Part shown: one piece after another, positions 55,400-64,000 of the stretch
How the letters are laid out: every line of letters starts with the position of its first letter
Position numbering within the stretch: position 1 is the stretch's first letter
NCBI GenBank assembly: GCA_963769435.1
Contig: CAVYLN010000002.1
Coordinates: 2,071,152-2,135,151, forward strand
Source of the DNA: JADKAV01 sp963769435
GTDB lineage: Bacteria; Actinomycetota; Actinomycetes; S36-B12; UBA10799
DNA length: 64,000 nucleotides
Direction: 5' to 3'
Notes under the pieces: generated by a model
The model's database searches: none
The model's input: only the letters and a program-made list of their open reading frames with translations
What the model was told of the DNA's origin: nothing
Position numbers and translations under genes: made by a program

Positions 55400-55713
55400 T
55401 CAGGGCTGCTCGTACACCCCGTGGCCGCCGATCCGCCGCCACCGGCAGACCCAGTCATCGCCTTCACGAATGAGTTGGAAAGTTGCCCGGCCGTCGGGTG
55501 AGGCGAAACTCCAGGTCATCTCCATGACACCCGAGGTGCCGCGCAACTCATCGACTTGCAGGGATTTCAGGCCACACGTAGGCGACCCGGTTGGTCTGAG
55601 CCTCGGCCCAGGCGTCACATGCCGGGGCGGACTTGTCCCGGATGATCCTCTTGAAGGTGGCCTTGTGCTCGCTCTTGAGCTTCTTGAAATCGGCGACGAA
55701 TGAAGCGGTGGCT
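55400..55713 (-). pseudogene. Truncated copy of the RelE-like toxin at the contig join
   Basis: Reads like the toxin at 52,779-53,102 (MEMTWSFASPDGRATFQLIR, EGDDWVCRWRRIGGHGVYE; most bases shared) but has one frame change near 55,570. Homology stops abruptly at GAAGCGGTGGCT (about 55,702-55,713), leaving the first five or six codons and any antitoxin missing. From there on the sequence is of another type. I take this as the breakpoint of the chimera. Confidence 0.75.
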
Positions 55714-56745
55714 CACAGCAAGTGTCGTGCCGGACCGTCCGGATGTGGCGCGTTACAGAGCGTATCGTTGGCAGCCTCCCGGCCGTTCGGTAAAGTCGAG
55801 ACGGCAAGTGCGAGTGGTTCGCGGGTCCTGCATTGGCCATCGCCAGCGCGGTTTGTTCCGAATAATCGGTACCCAGGCATGGAGCCACGACATATGGTTA
55901 CGGGCGAGCGCGTCAACCAGACGTGCCAGGCCGAAGTCGTCCTTGGCGCGCGTGTGGACGACAGGGATCGACGAACGAATGACCATAGGGAACCAAAGGG
56001 ACGGACCGGCATTGAGTTGCAGAGACTGCAGACACGAGCCAACAGAATCATGTCTAATCCTCGTGATCGTGAAAAAGGCGAACTCCTGCCGAGGGTTCGG
56101 TTCCAAAGCCGTGGTGAGCCGGTTGAGTTGTACTCTGCCAACTTCAGCACTGAAGCGAGATGGGAACGAGACGATAAGTCCACGCACTTGGGTACCCGTC
56201 TGGGGATTTGGACGCCGAGGTTTGAAAGGTACCTGGCTTACTTCGGTACGAGTTCTGGTTATCCGGGGATGGATATCGTGTGACGAGTTGATGACTGCCA
56301 TCCGCGCCATCATGGGGACGGACCGGGATTGGGCGGTGGCCTGTGGGGGTGGGAAATCTGGGATTGGCACTTTGCGGCATCGCGGGTTCGCACAGCAAGG
56401 CTTCCGCATGTGGCGTGGCGTTTGACGTCGCAAAGAGAAGGTCGACGGACTCGGGAAGCATTTCGTTTTCGGAATCGATCGCTTTCTGAGTTGCGGCGGC
56501 TGAAAGAATCCCCGGTTAGGCATCATCGTGGCGCCGGCCGAAGCGGTCAAGAGGTTGCCACGAGGCTGGTCAAACGCTGGCGTCGGTGGAATTCTTAATT
56601 TTGCCCCGTCGTCTCAATCTGACGTTCTCTCCGCACGTCAGCAAGTCTTCCGTTGACCTGCGATCGAACTGGAACGAACTTTCGTCGCGGTTGTGAACCG
56701 AGCGGAAAATGCGTAACCATCGAAATTGGCACGGGCTGATCAGCT
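55714..56745. other. No recognisable gene
   Basis: The longest open frame is on the minus strand (55,753-56,550), but its translation shows no domain, signal or repeat. With the high indel rate here a true gene could be hidden across frames. Nothing can be supported. Confidence 0.4.
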
Positions 56746-56814
56746 TCGGGGATAGTGTATGGCAGCACGACGGATTTTGGTTCCGTTAGTCTAGGTTCAA
56801 ATCCTAGTCCCGAG
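56746..56814 (+). tRNA. trnQ: tRNA-Gln (anticodon TTG) with two missing bases
   Basis: The anticodon arm ACGGA-TTTTGGT-TCCGT gives anticodon TTG. The T arm CTAGG-TTCAAAT-CCTAG is perfect. The D arm GTGT...GCAC lacks one A of the usual TAATGG loop, and the 3' acceptor strand TCCCGA lacks one C against 5' TCGGGGA. Both losses are in short homopolymers, so they are most likely read errors. No encoded CCA. Confidence 0.85.
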
Positions 56815-58423
56815 TTGGTCTCTCTCCCGCGTGGGTAGGGGGCAGGGCTCCGTCGCACCACACATCTTTGATGCTACCGGTTCGAACCGGATAGCGTAGG
56901 AGCAAGAAAGGCCCGGAATTCTTCGGGGTTGGCCGACCTTCGGCCTTCCCTGGCAGCGGCGTGCAGGTCAGTAGGCAAGGCCTAGGGGGTATGATCCCCG
57001 GCAGAATCCGGGGGCATTGGTGTGCGAGTGCGCACCGCCGTCAGGCTGAAAGTAATATATCCCCCCGGCTGGAATTCGGGGGAGTACTTCTGAGCGGTGT
57101 ACATATCTTGTTACGCATATGTCAGGGATCCAGTTCTTGTTCGAACCGAATCACCATTGTCGGGGGAGGGAGTCGAGGGAGGCGTTGCCTTGGCCGAAAG
57201 TGTCTTGAAGGCCGATTTCGGCTTCTTCAACAAGTCGCCCGCTGGTCAAAGTCCATTGTGGGCGGGTTTCTTCACGAATCGGGTGCCTGGATAGCCGCAC
57301 TGCGGCTTATCGGCAGGTCCGCATTGCTTTGACGAAGTGGTAACGATGTAAACGATATGTCTGTGGACGAATCGTAGGCGTTGAGACGCCGAGCGTTGTC
57401 CTGTGGTTCGCCCGCGTTGTTCGCGATGCACGGGCGGCGGATTCGGTTCCAAAGTTTCTGGCCGCAAACGTCGCTAAGGACATAGGACGCACGGCTCATC
57501 GTGATTGCCGATGATGCGCCGTTTGGCTCGGATTATCCCTGACCCCCCCCTTCCATTTCCCCTTCCAAAAGCCGTCGAGTTTCCCATGTTGTCGCAATTC
57601 TCTTGCGCGCTCACCCGCCGCCGTCCTTGTCTCTGCCTCAGTGCGGATGCAAGTGGTCAGGATTGGACGATATGGACACGTTCGGCGACAGTGGAGAAGG
57701 ACGTGACGCCGCAACCGCTGGGCGATCGCTGGAACTGGGGGTCTTCGGCGACCTCGGCAGCCCCACCGAACCAACGACGGAAGGGGAAGTGGAGCCGAGT
57801 CCGATGGAGCACTGGAGATTCAACTGAGAAGATCGTGATCTGCGGTAAGGAAGTGTGGTGAGGCGATTGTGCGGGAAAGTACTTCGAGCCTGGAACCCGA
57901 ATCTTGGACCGGTCGATTTCTAAAGGCGAATGCCTGGGGAGTTAAAGGAGTACGAGATGGGAATTGCTCGTCGATGAGGCTACGGGACGAGGAGCTCTTT
58001 CCGGCGTGGTTGAACAGGCCAGTATCGCCAAGGGGCGATGTGTCGATGGAGTTGCACCCCACAATACCAGGACGCGGCATCGCGTACGAAATACGGGTCC
58101 AGCTGAATCCGATCAATGCCGAGCACCTGTTGAAGCGTAGCAAAGCCCAGGTTCGTCTCGCCTCTCGGGTTTGACTTCGTAACGCTGGAGCCAACGTCAA
58201 CAGGGCGATCAACTGGCTGGATTCGCGCGATCGAAGCCGAGCAATGCGAGGCCTATATGGAACGGGTGAGCAGCCTGATCCGCCGAAACAGGACTTGGAC
58301 AAGGCGGCGAAGACGCCTGATCAAGACAACCGCTGGAACCCGGAATCCTCCGACTATGCCGCTCGACGCGGAATCGTCTACCTTTCGCGTGCCTGCAGGA
58401 TGAACGTCGCAGGTATGACGCCG
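56815..58423. other. Mostly unannotatable stretch
   Basis: Two GC hairpins occur near 56,996-57,014 (CCCCGG...CCGGGG) and 57,061-57,086 (CCCCCG...CGGGGG). Short plus-strand frames between 57,600 and 58,420 may be the broken N-terminal part of the TPR gene that follows, but no domain is seen. No RNA gene is clear. Confidence 0.35.
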
Positions 58424-59164
58424 ACATGGATCAAGTGGTTCGCTACTTCCAGGTGGCCATCAATTCTTTTGATCGCTACCTGGCCATGGAAGGGGACAAG
58501 GGCAAGGAGGATTTCGAGGACGCGGGCCCCGACGATTCGCCCCGATCAGATCTGGCGTCTACCGCCGCCACGCAAATCGGGCTCGCCGCCCAGTTGAAGG
58601 GAGATCAAGGCGAGTCCTACTATCGAGACGCAATTGTCAATCGCGACCGAGCGATCGAATTCGAACTGGACGGGCCAGTGCGTTCTATCAACGGGGCATT
58701 GCCCAGCGGACACTCGGTGATCTGGGCGCGCGATCGAGTCCTGGGACCAGGCGCCGGAATCGGCTGGCCAGCGACCTGGGCCCAATCGCGACTATGGTGC
58801 GGCATTGCTCGCTACTATCTGGGTGACTCGCGAGCTGTGCGACAGGACTTCGAGGATTCGCGCGTGGGCGCTTATGACGGGCGAGCGGAGTTCCTGGATC
58901 GGCATCATCTATGCTCGCGAAGGCGATTACAACACCGCGATCCGCAACTACTCGGCCTGCCTGCGACTGAATCCGGAATATAAGCCAGCCTACTTGAACC
59001 GCGGAAACGCCGACATGCAAATCGGCGATTTCGCTCGTGCCGAGAGCGATTACAACGAGCTGGTTCTCAGGGACGGCGAGGATGAAGTGGCTCGGCGAAG
59101 ACGCGATCAAGCACGGCAAGAGCGCCAGGCCATGAGGCTGCCACCCAGCCAATATTATCCTTAA
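58424..59164 (+). pseudogene. TPR-repeat protein in pieces
   Basis: One frame (58,426-58,890) reads YFQVAINSFDRYLAMEGDKG, QLKGDQGESYYRDAIVNRDR and CGIARYYLGDSRAVRQDFED. Near 58,890 it shifts to a frame reading YAREGDYNTAIRNYSACLRL, NPEYKPAYLNRGNADMQIGD, FARAESDYNELVLRDGEDE and ends at 59,164. Four or so tetratricopeptide repeats are clear. The start is not found because of upstream indels. Protein-binding scaffold; partner unknown. Confidence 0.65.
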
Positions 59165-59886
59165 CAGGGTGACGCGGTATGCCATCTGAGGGAGCGTTAG
59201 CCGAGCGGCGCTCGAATAGATCATCCTGAGGGAGCTGAGGACGTGCGAGCACGGCCAGCGACCAAAGGAACTTCCCGCGACGCGGACGGACCGTCCAACG
59301 TGAATTCGTAACGGCCCGGGTACGGCGAAGCCGTCGATCATGGACGTCCAGACTCGATGGCAATCCTTCACTCCGCTGCGCTGCGTTCAGGATAACAGGA
59401 TGAGTGCGCTGTGTTCAGGATGACAAGGGAGTTCACGCCATTGAGCAACGAAAAGAGGCCGTCTGGGGAAGACGGCCTGTGTGAGCAAATGCTGAAGAAT
59501 GTTAGGGAAGCTGCCGGCGTGAGGGTAAGCAGAGATCACGCCGGACGGCAGTCTTCATTCAGCTTCAAATTGGGTCGCGTCGTACGACGCTGGTCTATTT
59601 CACTGGCACCAATGCCTCGCAAAATCTGAGTCAAACAATTCACTTCGTTTCGCGTCAGCGTTTGGGAAGAAGGGGAACTCTTGCTGCGCGGGTAAGCATT
59701 GAACACGGCACGAGGTAGCTGGACTGCGAAACACGTTTGGCGTTCTTACGCCCGGTCTATTTCATTCACACGCCCTCCCTGATGGTTAGTTATTAGTAAC
59801 GAGCACGATGTACTCATTGAATCGTAAATGGTCTGTTCTTGATTCGTGTCAGGTTGTTTCTTCGATGTCTACGCCAATCTGGCGTC
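59165..59886. other. Intergenic region with TCAGGATGACA-type repeats
   Basis: CGCTGCGTTCAGGATAACAGG (about 59,378-59,400, read without exact ends) is followed by GTGTTCAGGATGACAAGG (about 59,412-59,429), and an inverted ATCATCCTGAGG lies near 59,219. Such short dispersed repeats are common in planctomycete and other environmental genomes. No gene seen. Confidence 0.4.
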
Positions 59887-60816
59887 TTAGCCGAGCCGGC
59901 TTCGCAGGCGACCAGCCATCAGCAAGCCCAGCATCATGATGGCTCCACTCGTGGCTCGGGCACGGCGGTCAGGAATCCGGTAATGCGCGGACCCTGGACC
60001 GACAGTTGGAATCGACTCGAAGACGTCGATCGCGGCGTTCATCGACCCGCCCAGGACTTCTCGGCCTCTCCTCCAGCGATCAGCCACGCATCGAACAGGT
60101 CGATGCCGGTAGTCTTCGATGTCCTCCCAACCCAGGCCTAAAGTGATCTCTTCGCCCTCATTGGAATCGGAGGGACTCGTCGCGGAATCTGCCCGCTGTC
60201 CATTGATGTCCCAAGCGACGTCGTTGTGACGCGATTGGGATTGCCTCGTCGCGTGAGACATTCAGCGCCAGTGTCCGAGGCGACTATCGAGCCCGAAGCG
60301 AAACCGAATGCGGGTTCCTACGTAGCCGAGCGACACGGATCATGGAGCGACGATGGCGACATTTCCAGGTAGTAGCTTGTCCCCGAAACCGACGGTACAC
60401 GCGACGGCAGAGAGGCGACGGCGGTCTCGTCATCGGAAATCGTTGGAGCAGAACCTCCGCCCAGGCTGGTGGAGATGTACGAGTTGTCCGTGGCCATCGA
60501 ATGGCGGCGTTGATCGGCAAGAAACCTTGCAGATGGACCGTCGGCGACACGCACGCCCGTGGCGGGGTCAATTTCTGGAGGTGAAACGAACGATCGCCAG
60601 CCATCCGCTATGGCGTCGACGAAGTGACCGTTGCGCGAAAGTATTGGAGATGTCGATGAAGAAGGGAGCGAATTGGAGGGAGAATTCAGGATTTCGACCT
60701 CACCTCCTGGGGCTTCGGGAGTGCCCGGAAAAGCTCGCCGGCACTTGCAGTTTGGCTCCAGACGTTCGTTGCCGTCAGCGTGAGGAGAGCATCAGATAGG
60801 GAAAGGTTGTCTTCAT
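59887..60816 (-). CDS. Secreted PEP-CTERM protein (many frameshifts)
   Basis: The ATG at 60,816 (AAGGGG upstream) starts MKTTFPYLMLS; after one shift LTLTATNVWSQTASA completes a signal peptide. Fragments in changing frames follow (NSYISTSLGGGSAPTISDDE, SGTSYYLEMSPSS). The end is a PEP-CTERM sorting signal: VPEP in one frame, then, with one base restored, ATSGAIMMLGLLMAGRLRSR and a stop at 59,887. Such proteins are processed by exosortase. About 300 residues when repaired; function unknown. Confidence 0.65.
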
Positions 60817-61051
60817 TTGCTTACCCCTTGTTAGACTTTGCTTGCCTCAGCAAGCTGCACGATGCAGCACCCCTTCCCCAAGGAGGCCGCATCCTCTAAT
60901 TACACGCCTGGCTTTACGAACCCGACGTGACGTTGCCCGCGTCTTCCCCGAACGCTGAGCATCCTATCCATGACTGTTAACTGTGGATCGGGGATCACGC
61001 ATCCGCGGATCGACGCCCGGTATCCACAACGCACCTGAGGAGGCTTCTCGG

Positions 61052-61419
61052 TTAATTCGCCCTCAGCACCAGGTCGGTATCCAGTGGCTTGGCGAAGTAC
61101 ATATCCGCTCCGCTACAACGAGCCACCAACTCATCTTCTACGTTGTATTCGTCACCCACCAAGGCGATGGAAGCCGAGCAACCGTGCCAGGCAACAGGCC
61201 CTGCAGGTCAACTCCCTCCATGTCCGAAAGGTGCATGTTGACGATCAACATTGCGGGCGAATCGGTACAATCCGCCCGCAATGCGTCGCGACCAGTGGCA
61301 AAGAAGGTAATCTTCACCAGATCACGCCGAGATGCCGACAGCAACGAGCTGTAATCACGCGAGCAGGAGTCAACCACGAAGATGTTCGCTCGTCGCTTCG
61401 GTTCCCAGATCATCGTCAA
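61052..61419 (-). CDS. Pseudo-receiver domain protein (one frameshift)
   Basis: ATG at 61,419. RANIFVVDSCSRDYSSLLSA, then LIVNMHLSDMEGVDL, a shift near 61,175, then ASIALVGDEYNVEDELVARC and GADMYFAKPLDTDLVLRAN to a TAA at 61,052. This is a single response-regulator receiver fold of ~122 residues with the conserved Lys (FAKP) kept, but the phospho-acceptor Asp replaced by Asn (VNMHLSDMEG). It cannot be phosphorylated in the usual way. A protein-interaction role is likely. Confidence 0.7.
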
Positions 61420-62273
61420 ACCACTCCTCGTTGCTCACCGGTAGGGGCGGTGAGCAACAGCAACACCAAGCTAGGAAATATATTGTCAGGTGCGGGCACT
61501 AACGTTGGGTCTCGCACACGCACTCGATTTTGGTTGCATGCGCCGTCGACGAGCACGCCGCTGGTTTCGCGCGAAACAACACCTGGCCACTCGATGGAAA
61601 ACGGCATACGACGGTTCGTCGCGTCAGGCGGCTGGCGAGGTGTCATTCGCGTGATGGAGAGGGACGAAGGCGAGCAGTGGGCCAAAACGGCACCGCTTAC
61701 CGTTTGGCTGGTCGAGCAGCGGTGGCAGTCCGGAATTTGCCGCTTTTTGTCACGAGGAAAGAAATTGTGGTGGTAGACCTGCCGCGTGGGCAGCCACACC
61801 ACGAAACAGCCGCTGGTCAACGGGGGCCTAAGTAAGGGGCAAAACGCCCCACCGGGCTTGGGGCGATTCGGCCAGGGCCTGGGGCATAGCTCCCCTGTCT
61901 TTACCCACAGCTCCCCGCCGTAAGCTGCAAGCCCGTTGTAAGACTTGCATCCACAGGTATTGTTGTCAGCCCTGCTGGAATACACTTTTATAGCGATCTG
62001 CGTCGGCCAGACTTCACCTCCATCAAAGTAATGCTGATCGCGCTTGAGTCGCTGGATCCATGCTCTGCTCCAGCGTTTATCATCCTGCTCAAGTTGTTCA
62101 GCAACAGCCCAGTGGAAAGCACGCTCCGGTTTTCCAGGCTGTTTTTTCACCAGACTCGGCGAACGTGCTTTCACTTTCAGCGTTTCAAGTGGAGCGGCCT
62201 GTGATCCGTGCGCCAGCATTCCGCGTGGCCGGTTTGCGATTCAGATCATCATTGAATTGAGGAGCAGTTTGAA
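61420..62273. other. No recognisable gene upstream of rpsB
   Basis: A minus-strand frame is open at 61,416-62,219 but shows no domain. The last ~50 bases before rpsB contain its ribosome site (GAGGAGC at 62,259-62,265). Promoter not clear. Confidence 0.35.
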
Positions 62274-63113
62274 ATGCCACGAATCTCGTTCAGCAATTGA
62301 TCGAGGCAGGGGGCGCATTTCGGCCACCGCGCCAGCCGTTGGAACCCCAAGATGCGGCCGTATATCTACGGCCGGCAAAATCTGATTCATATCATCGACG
62401 TCCGCGAGACCATTCGCGGCTTGCTCGCGCGAAGAAATTCGTCAAGGCATACGGCTCGGGCGGCAACGGTGTTGTTCGTCGGCACCAAGCGGCAGGCCGC
62501 CGAAGCGTTCGAGCAAGAGGCGGCGCGGTGCGGCATGCCGTATCGTCAGCGATCGCTGGCTGGGCGGCACGCTGACCAACTTCCGCACCATCCGCAGCCG
62601 ACTGGGACGCCTCGAAGAACTCGAAGCCCTGCGGGCGGGCGACGAACTGCGACGTACTCCAAGAAGATGCAGTCGGCCCTGCAATCGCGAGTACCGCAAG
62701 ATGTACCGCAATCTCAACGGCATGCGCACCATGAATCGCTTGCCCGATGCCTGGTCGTGATCGATCCCGAAGAAAGAGAACGCAACGCGGTGCGCGAGGC
62801 GCAGGCCATTGGGGTTCACGACCGTGGCCCTGATCGACACCGATTGCGATCCGGACACGGTCGATCTGCCGATCCCCGGCAACGACGATAGCATTCGTTC
62901 CATCGAGCTGATTCTCTCTGAGTTAGCAGATGCCGTCTTGGAGGGAGCGACCGTCGCCGCGGCAAATGCACGCGCAAATGAAGCCAGCTTTGCCTGGACG
63001 GCGACGACGAAGGGGACGATCAAGGCGCCGATCAAGGTGAAGCCAAAGTGCCCGAGGCCGCCGGCGTGACGGGCGGTGCGGACGAGAGCGCCGCAGTACA
63101 CACGGACGAATAA
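62274..63113 (+). CDS. rpsB: 30S ribosomal protein S2 (many frameshifts)
   Basis: ATG at 62,274. Across frames the protein reads GAHFGHRASRWNPKMRPYIY, GRQNLIHIIDVRETIRGLL, FVGTKRQAAEAFEQEAARCG, WLGGTLTNFRTIRSRLGRLE, then GVTTVALIDTDCDPDTVDLP and IPGNDDSIRSIELILSELAD. The true end, after a shift near 62,990, is an acidic tail (DGDDEGDDQGADQGEAK) with a TAA at 63,111. About 275 residues. DTDCDPDTVDLPIPGNDDS and the acidic tail are typical of Planctomycetes. It is followed by tsf, the common order. Confidence 0.9.
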
Positions 63114-63414
63114 GCAGAACCGGAGTCCTGACGACGACCAGCCAGCCCACGAGCTAACCTGCCCGACTGACACGCCGTCTGCGTCGGCGGGATGGCGTTT
63201 GCCCACTCGGGCGCATGCTGTGCCGACCAGCGTGAGACCGCCGCCGCCGCGCGACGCGTTACAACGTCGATCGCAATGGAGCGATGACTTCTTTTCCTGT
63301 GGCGCGACTCAGGGCTGGATCGCGACCAAGACCGAATGCTGCATCCATTCAGAAATGTCGACACAGAGCAGAAATTGAATTCCGGACATGACCGTAGGAG
63401 AGGAGAATCACGCA
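63114..63414. other. rpsB-tsf spacer
   Basis: 301 bases without a supported gene; the ribosome site for tsf (GGAGAGGAG) lies at its end. No terminator is seen, so rpsB and tsf are probably co-transcribed. Confidence 0.5.
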
Positions 63415-64000
63415 ATGTCCGCCATTTCGCCAGCAGCAGTCAAGGCGCTGTCGCGATGCAGAACCGGATTGCCCATGATGGAGTGCAAGGAGGCGCTACA
63501 GGAGGTCGCGGGCGACGCCGAGGCCGCTGTCGAGTGGTTGCGCAAAAAGGGGCCAAAGTGGCCGCCGATCGCGCGGTCGCGAGACCGCCTTCGGCCGAGT
63601 CGGCGTGTATGCGTCACCCACCGTGGGCGCAATGGTCGAACTCAAGTGTGAAAGCGCCCCAGTTACCAAGAACGAAGAATTCGTCCAATTCGCCGATGAC
63701 CTGGCGAAACAACTGGCGACCGGGCCGGGAGCCAAAACGGCCGAGGATCTGCTGGCTCAGCCGTCGCTGAGCAAACCCGGGATGACCTTACAGCAGCAAC
63801 TGGATGACATGTTCAACCGTATCCGTGAAGTCTTCAAGGTCGGACGAATCGTCCGCATCGACGGTTCCACCGGCGGCTATAGCCATAACGGAACGACCGT
63901 GGCCGGGGCCTTGATCGAAGCCAGCGGTGACGCCGACAAGCTGAAAGATGTGTGCATGCACATTACGGCTATGCGACCACAAGTGCTCACGTCGCAACAG
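63415..64000 (+). CDS. tsf: Elongation factor Ts, 3' end outside window (frameshifts)
   Basis: ATG at 63,415. The UBA-like N-terminus is SAISPAAVKAL and RTGLPMMECKEALQEVAGDA. After shifts the core reads ETAFGRVGVYASPTVGAMVE, LKCESAPVTKNEEFVQFADD, MTLQQQLDDMFNRIREVFKV and GTTVAGALIEASGDADKLKD. The end CMHITAMRPQVLTSQQ runs off the window. It exchanges GDP for GTP on EF-Tu. The insert MTLQQQLDDMFNRIREV is seen in planctomycete EF-Ts. Confidence 0.92.

Larger units (their letters stand above)
55714..64000. other. Planctomycetes-type segment, probably a misjoined read
   Basis: The sequence right of 55,713 is less GC-rich, has frequent A/T runs and no GC-rich codon bias, and every recognised gene is broken by one-base indels. 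Its markers (S2 with acidic tail, EF-Ts with planctomycete-type insert, VPEPATSG PEP-CTERM end, pseudo-receiver with Asn) point to Planctomycetes. Transfer of rpsB-tsf into an actinobacterium is very unlikely, so a chimeric contig is the simplest reading. Confidence 0.75.

Noticed and set aside
55753..56550. 265-codon minus-strand frame in the right-hand segment
   Set aside because: No domain, signal or repeat is seen and composition is not protein-like; kept only as an unannotated stretch.
56862..56915. Possible second tRNA (CCGGTTCGAACCGG looks like a T arm)
   Set aside because: No matching anticodon or D arm can be folded around it; it is only a short palindrome.
62442..63206. Minus-strand frame over rpsB
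   Set aside because: Antisense of the clear S2 protein on the plus strand.

Overview
The first ~55.7 kb come from a high-GC actinobacterium (Actinomycetota). The evidence is many GTG starts, good purine-rich ribosome binding sites, tightly overlapping ATGA/GTGA gene junctions and typical actinobacterial families (Abhydrolase_9, DUF427, DUF1905, DUF4386, NlpC/P60 with AGGAP repeats, TetR). No rRNA or marker gene in that part gives a genus. The last ~8.3 kb (about 55,714-64,000) differ in base composition and taxonomy. They carry Planctomycetes-type rpsB and tsf, a PEP-CTERM secreted protein, a pseudo-receiver and a tRNA-Gln, all damaged by single-base indels. I read the window as a chimeric long-read contig joined inside a duplicated toxin gene. 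The actinobacterial part also has roughly 25 genes-in-pieces frameshifts that look like uncorrected indels, so most 'broken' genes here are probably intact in the cell.

Layout. 0-10.5 kb: a catabolic-looking region with a PrpF-type isomerase, an aldehyde dehydrogenase fused to an oxidoreductase C-terminal domain, and a thiamine-diphosphate enzyme/SDR/SDR/BASS-transporter operon. Peptide deformylase and a HerA-like ATPase lie between them on the minus strand. 10.6-24.9 kb: cell-surface and housekeeping genes, including two Abhydrolase_9 paralogues, an LMW phosphatase, an alpha/beta hydrolase, a frameshifted membrane protein, an FG-GAP secreted protein and a secreted M1 metallopeptidase. 25.2-26.8 and 42.0-43.6 kb: two paralogous secreted streptogramin-lyase-like beta-propellers, with decayed copies at 26.8 and 40.5 kb.

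29.6-35.6 kb: a five-gene minus-strand operon with two CHAT-family cysteine protease genes, an alpha/beta hydrolase and two unknown proteins, all overlapping or nearly touching. This is the best candidate for an undescribed system. 35.8-41.6 kb: an NlpC/P60 hydrolase, a DUF559-like protein, a TetR regulator with twin operators facing DUF4386, and a VapBC-type pair. 43.8-45.4 kb: a delta-60-repeat secreted protein.

46.4-55.7 kb: a toxin-antitoxin island (AbiEii/XRE, MazF-like, Doc/AbrB, RelE-like/AbrB, RES/Xre, YefM/YoeB and a truncated RelE-like copy). It surrounds a three-gene operon for UDP-N-acetyl-L-fucosamine synthesis (capE-capF-capG). A family of about 40-47 bp palindromic repeats is scattered between genes from 14.2 to 38.3 kb; its inner stem varies between copies but stays paired.
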